Positions 40,177 to 63,567 of a stretch of 64,000 nucleotides of DNA are shown one piece after another. The notes below the pieces were generated by a model that was not told the origin of the DNA, did no database searches, and worked only from the letters and a program-made list of their open reading frames with translations. The first letter of the stretch is position 1, and every line of letters begins with the position of its first letter. This stretch comes from Cristatella mucedo (taxonomy: Eukaryota > Bryozoa > Phylactolaemata > Cristatellidae). The position numbers were made by a program, and so were the translations under genes. The DNA lies in the NCBI GenBank assembly GCA_009760855.2, contig WPIO01000150.1, positions 438,501 through 502,500 of the forward strand, read 5' to 3'.

Positions 40177-40411
40177 TGCTGGTTTGTGTGTAGCCTTGCT
40201 TAGAGTTTTTGCTTGCTGTCCTCATGTTCGTGACTTGATGCCGACTGTTGGTTACTTCACTGGTTTCACGTTGCCTTGTGATGTGCGGTGCATTTGCAAT
40301 GCTTAGTGCCTCAATCCAAGTGGATGCTGAGTACTTTGCTGCCTGCCGATGTATTTTGTAAATTGCCAGGTTAACAGTTTTATGTTATATTTTATAATAC
40401 TGTAGGTCCAC

Positions 40412-40417
40412 AATAAA
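40412..40417 (+). promoter_or_regulatory. Polyadenylation signal of dymeclin
   Basis: AATAAA about 235 bases after the stop codon. No poly(A) run follows it in the genome, so there is no direct mark of recent retroposition. Confidence 0.6.
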
Positions 40418-40535
40418 TATGTTATATCACTCTCACATCGCCGTGGCGAATGCCAAGCAATTTTGTGCAATACAATTACGCTAGCTTTTATTATTCCTAA
40501 TGCTTTGTTATTTATGAGCTTCGGCCATTAGTATT

Positions 40536-40710
40536 GGTGAGCCGTGATGGCACACTAGGTAAGGTGGTTGCTTTCATGACCTCAGTCCCGAGGTCGTGGG
40601 TTCGATTCCTGTGGTGGGCGATCCTTTATCGCTACTGCAAGCGGTGGTGATAGCCGTCAAGGCTCTTCTGTCGCTATACAAAAAGAGGCTGTTTAAGCAG
40701 CAACGATTTT
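40536..40710 (+). mobile_element. SINE-1 (tRNA-derived), best-preserved copy
   Basis: Perfect B box GGTTCGATTCC at 40599-40609, A-box-like GCACACTAGGTAAGG, GGTGGTGATAGCCGTCAAGG and CTATACAAAAAGAGGCTG with a T-rich tail. Lies about 120 bases after the dymeclin poly(A) signal. Confidence 0.88.
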
Positions 40711-40719
40711 TCTTTTTTT

Positions 40720-42220
40720 TCATTCTCGGTTATACGTTTTCATTTTCGATCGGTTACATGAGTTCCATACCATCTGATAGCAGTTCCATTAAACCTATAT
40801 GCATAGGGGATCGAACTAACGTAGGGCAACAACAGTGTGGTTTACGTCGGAGTAATTGTTCAAATAAGCTTTCTCAGGAATGGGACGTTCAATGGCTACT
40901 TGGCATTTCCCCAACCATATTGTCTATCTCCACCTGCGACTCATAACCTGCTGGATTGAAATAGTGTACTTGGTTGCAGGCTACTAAGCTATCGAGCTGC
41001 ATATGGTTATCTGCAGTGCCGGTCTTGGCCGTGGATCCGGTTGAGGGGCGACTGATCGATTAAACAAGCAAGCTGCCAGACTATCGAGTCGCAGAATCCA
41101 CCGTATTCACACTTCTTTTCATTTGGCCAATGTGTGCTGCATCTGCTAGAGTGCCCTAGAGCTCGGCACTACAGCTTGTGATTGCCGTCGGTTCTAAAAA
41201 GTGCTACTGTCACTGACACCCAACTTAGCTAAAATGCAACTGATTTAAAATATGTGCTTGATGCATGTTGGTTGTAACCCAAAATGGTATGCCAAGACTG
41301 TATTGGGCTTTGCCGTGGAGGCTCTGATAAGCGATCTGATTGCCTGAAGGCTGTAGGGAACACTTTGCTTACACTTATACTGTAAAGGAACGAATTTGTA
41401 TTGGATAGTGATAACTGGGGCAGTGGCAGCATACATAATTACTCAGAGGACAGTTACACGGCCACGGTAAATTGTGAGTAACCTCTGGGTTTATCGTTAC
41501 TTTTCAATTTGGGCATGTCGTGATGTCTGTCGGTGTCAAGCGTAGGAACTAAAGACTTCGTCTCCAAAGGAAGTGAGGCTGCTTACAGGCACAGATAAAC
41601 TGCTTGATCAGTCAGAGGAGCTGATGGAGCTTTGCCTATGCTGATTAAAAGGCTGATTGAAGTAGTTTGGATAACTAAGCCGGAAACAAAGAGGAAAGGT
41701 AATTAAAAGTGAGTGACTATACCTTCATTTACAGAGTATGGAATGTGCCTACAAAGAGTTTATGGTTCTATTCAAATGTCTGATTATTTTTTTGGTGTCA
41801 TTAGATTTCACAGAAAGCTGCTTGCAGGGGATCCAGTGCAGTTCGGTGAGAAGTGGTGCAATGTGGTGTTTGTGTGTGTTTTATCTTTATTATCAGTATT
41901 GTTATTATTAGCCAGCGGCCACCTCTGGCTGAATTATCCTAATCAGCAACCAGCGTCTTACTGCTCAGCAGCACTTTCACGATTTTGCAGTGCCCCTCTC
42001 CGTGGAACGCGAAAGCAATAAATGTTGCTGCCTCTGCAGAAGGATTATTTTCTGCTTGACAAGCATCACCATAACATGTCGTCTGTTGAAGCTGAAAAAG
42101 ATAATCCTTTTTCGAAGAAATCGGAGCGTGTCATGGCAGGCCAGTGGCATTTTTATATCAAAACTGCATACCTATCCAAGTTGCCTAGTAAGTTCTAGTT
42201 ACTAACTAGCCTAGTAAGTT
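40720..42220. other. Intergenic, no gene seen
   Basis: Short frames only; no conserved domain or repeat recognised between the SINE-1 copy and the LINE-B copy. Confidence 0.45.
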
Positions 42221-42224
42221 CCAT

Positions 42225-43772
42225 TGAGGTTTTAGAGCTAAACAATCAACAGATTCAACACTTCTGCCTATGTACAAAGACCTCGGGAGTGATGACTTGC
42301 GTAAAATCTCACAGCTAGTTCTGCTGGATCTCTAGGCATCTTTTAGTACAGCAGTTCTCAACCTGTCGGTCGCGACCCCTTTGGGGGTCGAACTACCCTT
42401 TCACGGGGTCTCCTAAGACCAGCAGAAAACATGCATTTCCACATTTTGCACACAATAATTTTATGTTTGGGGTCGCCGCAACATGAGGCACTGTATTAAA
42501 GGGTCGCGGCATTAGGAAGGTTGAGAACCACTGCTTTAGTACTATTGACAGCCATTCTCTTCTTGAGCGAGTATCATCCCGACTGGGAATCATTGGCACT
42601 GCTCTATAACTCAATGCAGGACTGTTGTATGGGAATCTATCAAAGTACGGATTACTTAAGGGATCCGATCTTGGTCCGTTTAAATTAACAATCTATACTC
42701 TCCCTCATACCGATTTTATTGCCAAGTGGATTCTAGGTGTCCATGTTTGCAGGTGATTTGCAATAGAACCTGTTATGCTACATTCTTGCCTTCCTGCACA
42801 AGAAACTCTCAACTCCCTTGTGTTTCGCGTTGCTGAAATTCGCACTTGGATTGTCGCAAACTTTACCAAATTGAATGACCATAATAACTAGCATACTTAC
42901 CAATGGGCTATCTTATAATCACTCAGAAATTAAAAGGATTAACCATGAAAATAGGCGCGACCAGTTAATCTCCTGCAGCCCTTGCCCACAAGCTGACTGT
43001 GCTATTCGAACGTGACTTCCCACTAGATGACCGAATCAGCTCCACAGTCAGGTATGCTCACTTTCAGCTAAATACATTGTAGAAATGTTAGCCTTCTTGG
43101 GTAAGGATACCCCAGCCAGACTAGTCCGTGCATGGTTGACATCCCGACGCCATTTCTCACCAACCTGTTCTTTAATCAGTGTTTCGACAACTTCAAGTGT
43201 GGTCACTCACTTATAGGTCCCTTCGTTCTCTTACTCTAGCCTGCTTATCTGAAATACTAGCTGATCAGGCTTCGCATCTTACCAGCCCAGCCTGCTGTCT
43301 CAAATCACTCAGCGCGGCATCTAACCAACCTCAAATCGTACTTCGATCACACTTTGAGTCCGTTCTCTCCTGAAGCCTTGAACTCAATTCTGACTGACAT
43401 CTTTTGACATCACGAATTACAAACAGAAACTAAAAATCTTACTTTGCCTCTCAGCGTTCTTTCCATGCAGGTGAATTGGTCAGCGTGTGCTGGCAATGTG
43501 CATTTTCACGCTAGGCAATATACGTAATGACAGTCCTAGGATATTGTGCGCCAGGGAACGAAATACACAGATTGTGCCCCCGAAGTGGGGGCGCCAGCTT
43601 TTAAAAGTAATAAGCGTCCTTTTGGCGTATCTACCTCGTGAGCAAGCACCCGGGACATATGCCCCTACACCACGTCGGTACGCATACTTGCTATCTAGCA
43701 CATCTAAAGAGTCTTTAACAAGATCAAGTTATCTCCGGGCGCCAAAAGAATCTCTTATTAGTATTGTTGTTC
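42225..43772 (+). mobile_element. LINE-B copy interrupted by a SPIN-like MITE
   Basis: LLDL and ASF (42326-42348), then the MITE, then STIDSHSLLERVSS (about 42540), FADD-region remnant at 42745, ANFTKLNDH at about 42865, and SLLDLHW-like and AYLSEILADQASHLTSPA pieces at 43160-43300. The 3' module AGATCAAGTTATCTCCGGGCG lies near 43721. Degenerate. Confidence 0.7.
42349..42533 (-). mobile_element. SPIN-like hAT MITE, copy 2 (185 bp), nested in LINE-B
   Basis: Reverse orientation of the same element: CAGCAGTTCTCAACCTG at the left end, AAGGTTGAGAACCACTG at the right end, GACCCCTTTGGGGGTCGAAC inside. Flanked by TTTTAGTA (42341-42348) and CTTTAGTA (42534-42541), an 8-base hAT-type target duplication with one mismatch. 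LINE-B reading continues on both sides. Confidence 0.9.
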
Positions 43773-44236
43773 GCATGCTTTCTCATATACTAAAATCTGG
43801 TTAGTGCCCTAAATTACCTTCGTTATTTAAGGCGATTCCATTTTTCGCAGGTTCTCTATGTGGGTGTCGTATCTATCACCCTTATACGTTAATCAAGCAT
43901 CCGGAATCATCACAAGCTGGCAAGAAATAAAATAAATTCCTTCAAAAGAACTAGGCCTTAGTTAATGTACTACCGACCGACTGCGATCATTTCTGAGCGA
44001 AATTACAAAATTAGTTATAAAAGCTTACAATTTTCTGCCAACAGACTTTGTCTTGAGAACACACCTGGTCAGCTATGGCGTTCCCGGCGAGTACCAGAGT
44101 CCGACCTCTTCTCCAGAACGTACGTTAACTTGTTCATTCTAACAGTGCCCAGAAAGTTGAGCTTCTGAAACGTGCACTTGAGCAAAGTTTCACCCCAGCC
44201 TGCTCGTACTAGCAAGCGCACCGCTGCCCAATGACT

Positions 44237-44501
44237 GTATAAGCAGTAAAGACAACTCGGTCATCAGTCACTCGGCGGCCAGTCGATGGCTGCACACTCT
44301 TCGGGCGCTATCCGGACTGCGCCCGCACGTTTCAGCGGTACAGCGATCTTGGGTGCAGCGATCCGTCGTTCAATGAAGTGGGCACCCTGTCAAGCCAAAC
44401 GCCTCCACCTGCGCTTTTCTGCAGCTTGCAGGTGCAAACTTCGACGTGCTGCGCATCCACTTACTACTGTGCATGCTCTTCTTTCACAGCGCTCTAGCTG
44501 A
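44237..44501 (+). other. Possible first exon with TATA promoter, gene not recognised
   Basis: TGTATAAGC at about 44237, TCAGTCACTC about 30 bases on (initiator-like), ATG at 44286 opening a frame MAAHSSGAIRTAPARFSG that stays open to 44501. A GTGCAA step at about 44432 could be a donor. Layout resembles the cellulase promoter, but no domain is recognised and no downstream exon was linked. Confidence 0.25.
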
Positions 44502-44586
44502 GTAGCTCTAGCTGAGTACTCGGCGCCATCCACCTGCGGTGGCAGCTGCCTAGTGAAGCCTCAGCCTGCGTCGAGTAACATCCAAC

Positions 44587-44823
44587 TTGCCTCTGAAGTT
44601 TGAGCTATTCCTTGGCGCCCCTGGACATTGGCCGATATGCTATAACAGTATGCAGTTTTTTCGTTTCATCATTATAAATAAGGACACGGATAACCAAGGC
44701 TTCTGCTGGAAATTTGGTGAGCCACAGCAATTGCATCGCAATCGTCGGGTGCTTCTCGTGTCTCCAACAATCGGCGAGCACAATCTTGGCGAATTCGACA
44801 TTTACAGAATAATCGAGAAGTAA
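44587..44823 (+). other. Open frame of 78 codons, function unknown
   Basis: Frame from ATG to TAA with mixed, protein-like composition (KFGEPQQLHRNRRVLLVSP, GEFDIYRIIEK at the end). It might be a terminal exon of the possible gene starting at 44286, but I see no supported splice link and no family match. Confidence 0.2.
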
Positions 44824-44879
44824 TGGCAAAATGATTCCTTTCGCAAATAACAGAGAGGTCAACATGCACCTGTACCCAG

Positions 44880-46180
44880 GCTGGGTTTGGTTGGCTTGGA
44901 CGTTACGGCTGTAATGATATAAGGGTCACCGGCTACGCCGGGGTCTGACCTGCAGTCATGGCTGGATGTGTGGTGACGAGAGATTACCAGGGATCTTGGC
45001 TAACAGAAGCTTGCCGGCTAAGTCGTGGGGTGGACGCTCCCGGTCACGCCGAGTTATGCACCTGGATAGGTGCATGCGTGCTCCGGCGATGCGGCCACGC
45101 ACGCAAGGCAACGAGTGCCCAAGGCCCGAGCCTAGCTGGATAGCACGCTCGTTCTTGTGACTTGTATATTCTACGTTCCCCTTGAAGCGTGTTCCTGGTT
45201 CGTGGCTCCCCCCCCCAAGTTGGCGTTTTTTCGGCGGAAGCTCTCGACTATGGTAGACGTCGACTCCGACTAGCCAAGCAGTTACTCAGCTATCCGGATC
45301 TTTGACGGCTCATACGCTGGTATTCTTGGGACGGAGTCGGTACAAGGGTAGGACTTCGGAAGTCGACTGAGCAACTGACACGTTTGTTCGCCCTTGCGGC
45401 GTCATCTCACGCCCCTATAGTTTGCCTTGTGTAGGATCCTTCCTGTAGACTTGTTTAGTTCCCCTGTTGTTGTTGGTGCATGCGATATTATAAAGAGGTG
45501 TCACCCGACGGCGCTCGTCTTACCCTAGCTCGACCGCAGTGGCGAGCGTGGATGGCAGGGCTTGGCGGGAAATAGCCTTTGACCCCCCCCCCCCCGATCT
45601 CGGCTACACGCCTCAACTACCCGCGTCGCTTCGCTGATAGCATAAATGGAAATGGGTGTCCGCAAGGCGGGCGGACAGCGTAAGTCCTTACAGCGGGTAT
45701 CTTTTTGCCGATCGCAGGCTGACCGCTGCAAACGAAGCTGGGCATGGGATGCTCTTAGTCGGGGCTCCGCTGATCCGGAGATTCGACGATCGGTCATCGT
45801 TCGATGGGTGAACGACTCGCTGGCGACTAGCTCTAGCGGATCAGTTGGCTGGCACTGGTGTGAGCGCTGCGTTCGGACCGGCTGCAAGCCTGGCAGTGAG
45901 AGGGAGGCATTTGGAGATCAGTAGTGAGAGCGTTGGCCACCCTGTACTCCCCCCCCCCCGCCTTGCTACGCGCCTGCCCTACGAATGTCTGCACATGCCG
46001 CCACAGCGGCAGCACGTATCTTGCATCGACTCCTCTATGCGACAAGTATCTCAATTCTGTAGGCATCCAGCGTTCCCTGCCCCCACTTCTGTAAAGCCAG
46101 CTCGAACGTAGTCCGTGGGCTGGCTGGCGAGCAATCGCCAGCGGGGCGTACAATCAAGCAAAAAGCCGCTCTGCTCCGGG
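44880..46180. other. GC-rich unassigned block with three poly-C runs
   Basis: Runs of 8-14 C at about 45207, 45583 and 45950 lie in otherwise non-repetitive, GC-rich sequence. Overlapping open frames on both strands have no recognised domain. Confidence 0.45.
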
Positions 46181-46727
46181 TAAAAACTATGTGTGCACTT
46201 GCCGCAGGTGCCAATTATTTGTGTCAACGGCTCCACTCTTTTACCATTCTTCAATGTCTACAACTAGCCGCCAAGTGCTGTCAGACTTTAGTAGTAATTT
46301 CGTCGTTCCATGCCACCACCCTCTCGTTCTGCGCCCGCCCAGCCGAAAGTCCTTAGAACGGGTATACTACCTTACCATTCCTGCTCCCACGGTTAATATA
46401 ATAATAATTAATCGTTTGTTTGCATAGTAACCTTAGATAATGTACTCCCAGTCTAGGCGTTTTTAGAGCTCGTTGCACTGGAATAAATATCCGTTGGATT
46501 AGGGACATGCAATGCATCAAGCCTGCAAAAGCAAACAAGTACAGTGCTTCTCCAGCATGCTAAGGCAAACACACTCAAGAATACCAGTTAGTAAGACCTG
46601 TCACTAATAACATGCGCTGAATTATGCATAGGCACACACGCAAAGCGTACCGGAACAAAAAGTGTGCTTAGGGCTAAGGGAAAGTTGACCACAGAGTTGA
46701 GTCTACAGCCTGTTTTTTTAGCGTCAG

Positions 46728-46850
46728 AAGAGCCTTTACGGCTATCACCACCACTTGCAGCAGCAATAAAGAATTGCCCACCGCAGCATTTGAACCCGTG
46801 AACTTAGGACCGAGATCATGAAAAGCAACTACCTTGCTAATAAAACTAAA
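46728..46850 (-). mobile_element. SINE-1, antisense copy
   Basis: Reverse complement carries GGTTCAAATGC (B box), AAGAATTGCCC on the + strand (body) and GCTCTTCTGACGC; the 5' head is partly lost. Confidence 0.7.
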
Positions 46851-46854
46851 CATA

Positions 46855-46930
46855 ATTTATTTGTATAGCACCCTGAGAGAACCTAATCTCTATCCAGGTG
46901 CTTATGCAGCATAGCTCGAGCCCACGATCT
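46855..46930 (-). mobile_element. SINE-2, antisense fragment
   Basis: TTTGTATAGCACCCTGAGAG, CCTAATCTCTATCCAGGTGC and CTCGAGCCCACGATC keep the 3' module and B-box side. Confidence 0.6.
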
Positions 46931-47230
46931 TGATCACAAATGCGAGCACCTTACGTTTTTAGCTGTGACTTAAAAGATGCAAGGTCATTGCAGGTAGTGA
47001 TTGTTGCCGGAAGTGAATTTCAAATTTTCGGTGCAGGCCAGCCGAACGCTTGATTACCAGGCGATTTCCATTTCGTACGAGTTGTAGTGAGATGACCAGA
47101 TACTGAGAAGCGGGTGATATGAGAACACATTGAAGCAGCTATGAGGTCGGACAGGTCGGCTGGTATTAGCAAGTGAAATTTGCAAGCCAAACGGTAAAAG
47201 TCTTGAAATCAATTTAATGCAGGCAGAAAG
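46930..47230 (-). mobile_element. L2-like LINE fragment, degenerate
   Basis: GCCGGAAGTGAATTTCAAAT, AGTCTTGAAATCAATTT and GATATGAGAACACATTGAAG fit the antisense reverse transcriptase end of an L2-type element. Weakly preserved. Confidence 0.45.
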
Positions 47231-48690
47231 CCCAATCCGATTCTCTACACAACACCTCGACGAGGTGCCCAGTCATTGTGCTCAAAGAGACTGGATGGAG
47301 AAATTTAAACAACGTATATACATTGGCAGGTGCTGTTTTAAAGAAGCCAACACTATGAAACACAGTTTTAGTTTACATTTTTCCGGGGTATCAAGTCTCA
47401 TGCGCCATTGCTTCAAACTCAAGGTATAAAAAAGGCAATATTTCTCACAAACTTATCTTTTAAGAATTTTTAAGTACTTATTTTTTTAAACTTTGCAGGA
47501 TGTCCTTATCCTTGGTTATTCTCATCTTGATAAATTAAATGAGAAAATGGCTGCTTACTCGGACGAGCGAGGTGAATGCATCCACTAAGATTCAGTGGAA
47601 TGTTAACGCAGCTACCCAGGGCTAGTACTGAGCAGGAGATAGGAGACTACATGCGGATATTTGTTCGTATACGTTATTAACAGTATGAGCGTAAATCTTG
47701 AAGGAATACTCACATCAAAATATTTTGTTTCTTCAGTGTATGACATCAGTGTAAATCCACACTAATTCTGGTTTATTTGCTTTTGTATGCTTAAATGCGA
47801 TTTAAAACAACTTCGTCTTTTTTTGGGAAAAAATTATTTCTAAAATTGTAACTGTTCTGTTCGCTTTAAAAAGCATAGAAGAAAATAATGAGTATTTCAA
47901 TTACTTTTAAGGCAGGAGGCATTGCCAAAAACACTCACCACTCAGCAACAGGAACTCCATTACGCAGTGCAATTGCTTGAACAATCATAGCTATGCAGAA
48001 ACACCAACCAACCCCGAAGCTAAAGGTGCTTACAAGATGCTCGATAGGCTGAACTCGCAAGGAGCATCTTGATTGGCGCTCAGCTTCTAGAGCCGCATGC
48101 ATCTTATGACCGCGCCTTCACTTACCGCACGCAGCCTAGCGGGCGACAGGTGGCTAGGCTGCTACAGTAGCTCTTAAGATTGGATTGAAAGCTGACCAAT
48201 AAAAAAAGTATTGGGATCATGGACATTAAAAAATTGTATCTCTACCCGTCCAATCATCGACCGCTCTTTCTACGAACGCGAGCGAAAACGTTCGCACGGA
48301 CACCATCTCATGAGGCTCACCGTCCATACAGTCGCCTCTCGTTTATCGCGTTTAATCAGTTCATGAATCTGCTGCGACAAGTGAATTTCCGCAAAGTGCG
48401 ATTCTTTATTTATAAATCGATTATTTTCTTAGAGCGTAGAAAACCTGTTCACGATCCGCTAAATGTGGTTTTTAATATTATTAGAACCCTCTGAATATGA
48501 AATAACAGCCCTTTAGTCATCATTACACTCGCATATTCACATTACCCAATATATTAGAGAAAATAAAGGAAAATACGACATGTTAGATGTACCAATTTGC
48601 GAGAGTCTGAGCTAACTGGAGGCCAGGAAAGGAAGAGGACTGGATAGCCAATCAGTTAACGGCACGCTCTGATTGGCTTGGTTTCACCAC
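47231..48690. other. Intergenic, no gene seen
   Basis: AT-rich in the first part. The 91-codon frame at 48219-48494 is basic and unrecognised. Confidence 0.45.
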
Positions 48691-48694
48691 TCGA

Positions 48695-49147
48695 CTTTTT
48701 AATAATAATAATAATAATATTGCACTTGATAAAGCGCCCTCATAGAACTTAATCTCTTTCTAGGCGCTTTACATTTGCTGCAAAGTGATACGCAATAGAA
48801 TAGTAAGTAAAATCATGCTTGAAAAACAAACAAAATGAATAACATGGTTAGGGGTTACATGCACTGGGTCAGCATGCAAATGTGGTTAGTGGCAGCATGA
48901 ACAGTGTCAGCACGCATAAGCACATCGAGGACGAATCACAAGGACCCACTAAATGCTGTCCTAAATAGGTATGTTTTTAAGTTTCTTTTAAATGTGGTCA
49001 GGTCAGGGGATGTTCTGATGCAGGTCGGGAGGGAGTTCCAGGCTGTGGGAGCATACGAGCTAAATGCACGGTCTCCGAAGGATTTAAGGTTTGTACGAGG
49101 TATTTCTAGACTGTTGGATTCCGAAAAGCGAGTGGTACGATGCTTTG
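48695..49147 (-). mobile_element. LINE-B (L2-like) 3' part, left of the solo LTR
   Basis: Starts with TTA-type tail units on the - strand and the 3' module (GCGCCCTCATAGAACTTAATC), then the 3' untranslated part and the end of the reverse transcriptase frame. It is interrupted at 49148 by the LTR and continues at 50470. Confidence 0.8.
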
Positions 49148-50469
49148 TGTAGCACTTGGCTGGCTTTGGCTGAATTTTAGCGCGAACAAGAGCTGTTCGG
49201 CGGCGGGCTAGAGCCCCTTTGTCCTGGAGCAGTGAGCCAGAGAGGAGCGTCAGTGCGGTTAGAGAGGAAGCGCTTAGGAGCAGGCCAGGAAGCTCTGAGA
49301 CGAGCGGCGGCGATTCGGCCTTTAGAATTGGTCCGATACTCGCGGAAGCTGCTGATAGATGTTGGCTGGCCTGTCAACCCCCGCCTTCCCTCTTTCCAAG
49401 AAAGAACCTTCTGGAACCCATTCGCCATTCAAGCTGGACGGAGGTACCCTTCCAGTGGCCTGGGGACGGTAGTAATTCCTTTCTGTAATGGGCCAAGGTG
49501 TCCGGGCCCAATACCACTAAGCTCTTGCTCATTGTTCCAGCTAGGTATTTAAGAGTCGAGCGACGCTCGCTCTTGGCCTGGTGTCTTTTTGTCTGTGGTC
49601 TTCTGTCTTTGGTCCGGCTCCGCCGTCGGACTCGTTTTCTCTCTGAAGCGAGGGAGGAGGGCGGGCTGTTCGCCAGCGATTGACGGAACAGGACGAGACA
49701 GCTCTAGGAGGATTCGGTGGAACCCCACCGAACACGGTCGTATCGCGCCCGAGCTGGCATTTTGTTTGTTCTTTCGTGTTTTGTGTTTCTTTTGTGTCGT
49801 GTGTGTGCGCGCTAGCACGTGCTCTCGGCATAGGGATTTGCCGGCGCGAGCTAGGCGTAGTTGGCGTGTGTGGAGCTCTAGTTCACCGGGTAGGGTTTAG
49901 GCTCCGGGTCGCGCTTTAGTGTGGAGAATTATTTCCTCCGCAGGAGTGCTTGAGTTGGCGTGTGTGGAGTATTCCGGCCGCACTGGTGGAAACCGAGTTC
50001 TAGTTCACCGGGTAGGGTTTAGACTCCGGTTCGCACCTCAGTGTGGAGAAGTACTCCCTCCGCTCGAGTGTTTAAGTTTGCGTGTTTGGGGTATTCCCTC
50101 GGCACAGGTGGGAACGGATTCCTAGTTCACCGGTTAGGGTTTAGGGTCCGGGTCGCGCTTAGTGTAGAGGAGTATTCCCTCCGCAAGAGTGTTGAACGTG
50201 CGAGGAGTGTGGAGATAAAGCTGAACTAGACGCGCAGCGACTTTGTGCGCTTGCGAATAAAGTTCAGTAAAATCCCCAATTTGTGTGTCTTGCTTCCGAT
50301 TCACGCCGCGGACTCACGACCCCCTTTAGTAACGGTAAGCAGGTCAGCGCCTCGTTTCGTGGCGGCCAGCTTATTGCGCGTAGGCGCGCACCGAACGGCA
50401 TTAGGCGATAGGCTACGCCGCTAGGTAAGCGGCAGGTCAAGCTTACCCCGCCGAGCCTTCGGCGTTACA
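49148..50469 (+). mobile_element. Solo LTR, copy 2 (about 1.32 kb)
   Basis: TGTAGCAC at the left end and GGCGTTACA at the right end, flanked by a 4-base target duplication TTTG (49144-49147 and 50470-50473). LINE-B sequence runs on directly on both sides. Parts seen: a TATA-like TATTTAAGAG at about 49546, likely the promoter, and AATAAA at about 50249. Several tandem-like blocks (CACCGGGTAGGGTTTAG...) lie at 49880-50200. There is no internal region, so it is a solo LTR left by recombination. TG...CA ends with a 4-base duplication fit Gypsy- or Pao-type elements. Confidence 0.85.
49885..50200 (+). repeat. Three imperfect tandem units inside the solo LTR
   Basis: A unit of about 120 bases containing AGTTCACCGGGTAGGGTTTAG, then a CTCCGGGTCGC-like stretch, AGTGTGGAG and CCTCCGC occurs at about 49885, 50000 and 50125 with gradual divergence. 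Confidence 0.7.
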
Positions 50470-50860
50470 TTTGCCTGATGGGGTAGTATCTCTGAAAGAT
50501 AGGCTGGAGCCATAGAATGAAGAGACCTAAAAGTGAGCGACAAAACCTTGAAGTCAATCCGTTGCTTGACTGGTAGCCAGTGCAGGTCGGCGAAAAGTGG
50601 AGTAATGTGGCAACTGCGACGCTCACGACAGACAAGCCTAGCTGCAGAGTTTTGCACCAGCTGCAATCGCCTGATCGCACATGCTGGTAGGCCAGTAAGC
50701 AGTGAGTTGCAGAAGTCGAGACGAGATGTCACGAATGCATGGACCAACTTGGACGTGGTATCCTTATCTAAACAAGCCTAATTTTAGCAATGTCATGAAG
50801 CTGAAAATAGGCTGATTTGACTGTGGAGCTGATGTGGTCGTCTAACGAGAGGTCGCTTTT
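50470..50860 (-). mobile_element. LINE-B, continuation right of the solo LTR
   Basis: The antisense frame reads TSRLDFCNSLLTGLPACAIRRLQLVQNSAARL in pieces, followed by HITPLFADLHWLP and LAPAYLSEIL: the C-terminal reverse transcriptase region of LINE-B. It continues the copy at 48695-49147. Confidence 0.85.
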
Positions 50861-51199
50861 TGGAAAAAAGTTCTTGCCGCGCAGGGGTTGGTCGAGCGGC
50901 TGCACCCGGCGTTGGGTCGTGGGTTGCTACAATGCATAGGCCTTCAGCTCGCACGTACAGTAATTTTAATTTTAATGATAATACTCAGCAGTATAAACGA
51001 CTCCGACAACCGAGCTCGCGCTGCATCCGTTCGCTATCTCGATCGACTATTTAATGAATACATTAGAAAAAATTGCGGTAGAGTGAAAACACGAAAGTTA
51101 AAGCGCAAAGGGGTGAGGGATGACTGTAGCTCTAAAATAGTTGACGCGCCTAGTCCTTTCTGGCTCTAATTAGAAATTGTAAATCGAGGTTGTTTTCCA

Positions 51200-51446
51200 G
51201 GTTGCCGGCCGCTTCCAATCGATCCGTGCGAAGTCGTCGTAATGAATTGTCGGCTCTTCCGAGCTCTTCAGTGCTTCCATTTCAAACGCGTTCAGTTGTG
51301 GCATAGACCAACCGACCTCAGCGGCAGTCGCTCGCTGCGGCTTCGTCGACCTACCCCCACCGGTGCTCGGTTACTCAGGTCAAGGCTGCTTCGCAACCCA
51401 AACACGATTTGTCCTTGACCTTAGTTGAGCCCTAACCGCTGCCGCT
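51200..51446 (+). promoter_or_regulatory. Probable ABCD3 promoter / 5' leader region, GC-rich
   Basis: The GC- and CpG-rich stretch directly upstream of the ATG continues as a GC-rich block to about 52700. There is no TATA box, as is usual for housekeeping genes with CpG-type promoters. Extent is inferred. Confidence 0.35.
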
Positions 51447-63269
<11,823 letters not shown>

Positions 63270-63461
63270 GTGAGCACCGGTCTTTGGCTAGCGTCCAGCC
63301 TCTAGTAATCGGAAGAATTCGTGTGGTCAGGTCGCAGCCCCGCAGTGTCCGCGGCTTGTCGTCAGCAGCTCCCGGCGAGATGTGCCAAGGTTAGCTGGTT
63401 TGTCCCAAGCTAGAGCTAGCGGTCAGTGCAGCAGCAGCTGCGTCACGCTGGAGCGCTTTTC

Positions 63462-63567
<106 letters not shown>

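Noticed and set aside
40536-40610. tRNA gene
   Set aside because: The A and B boxes are good, but the sequence does not fold into a full cloverleaf that I can draw, and the same unit recurs with a SINE body.
43460-46200. CRISPR array or bacterial insert
   Set aside because: No regularly spaced direct repeats; local GC enrichment alone is not evidence of transfer.
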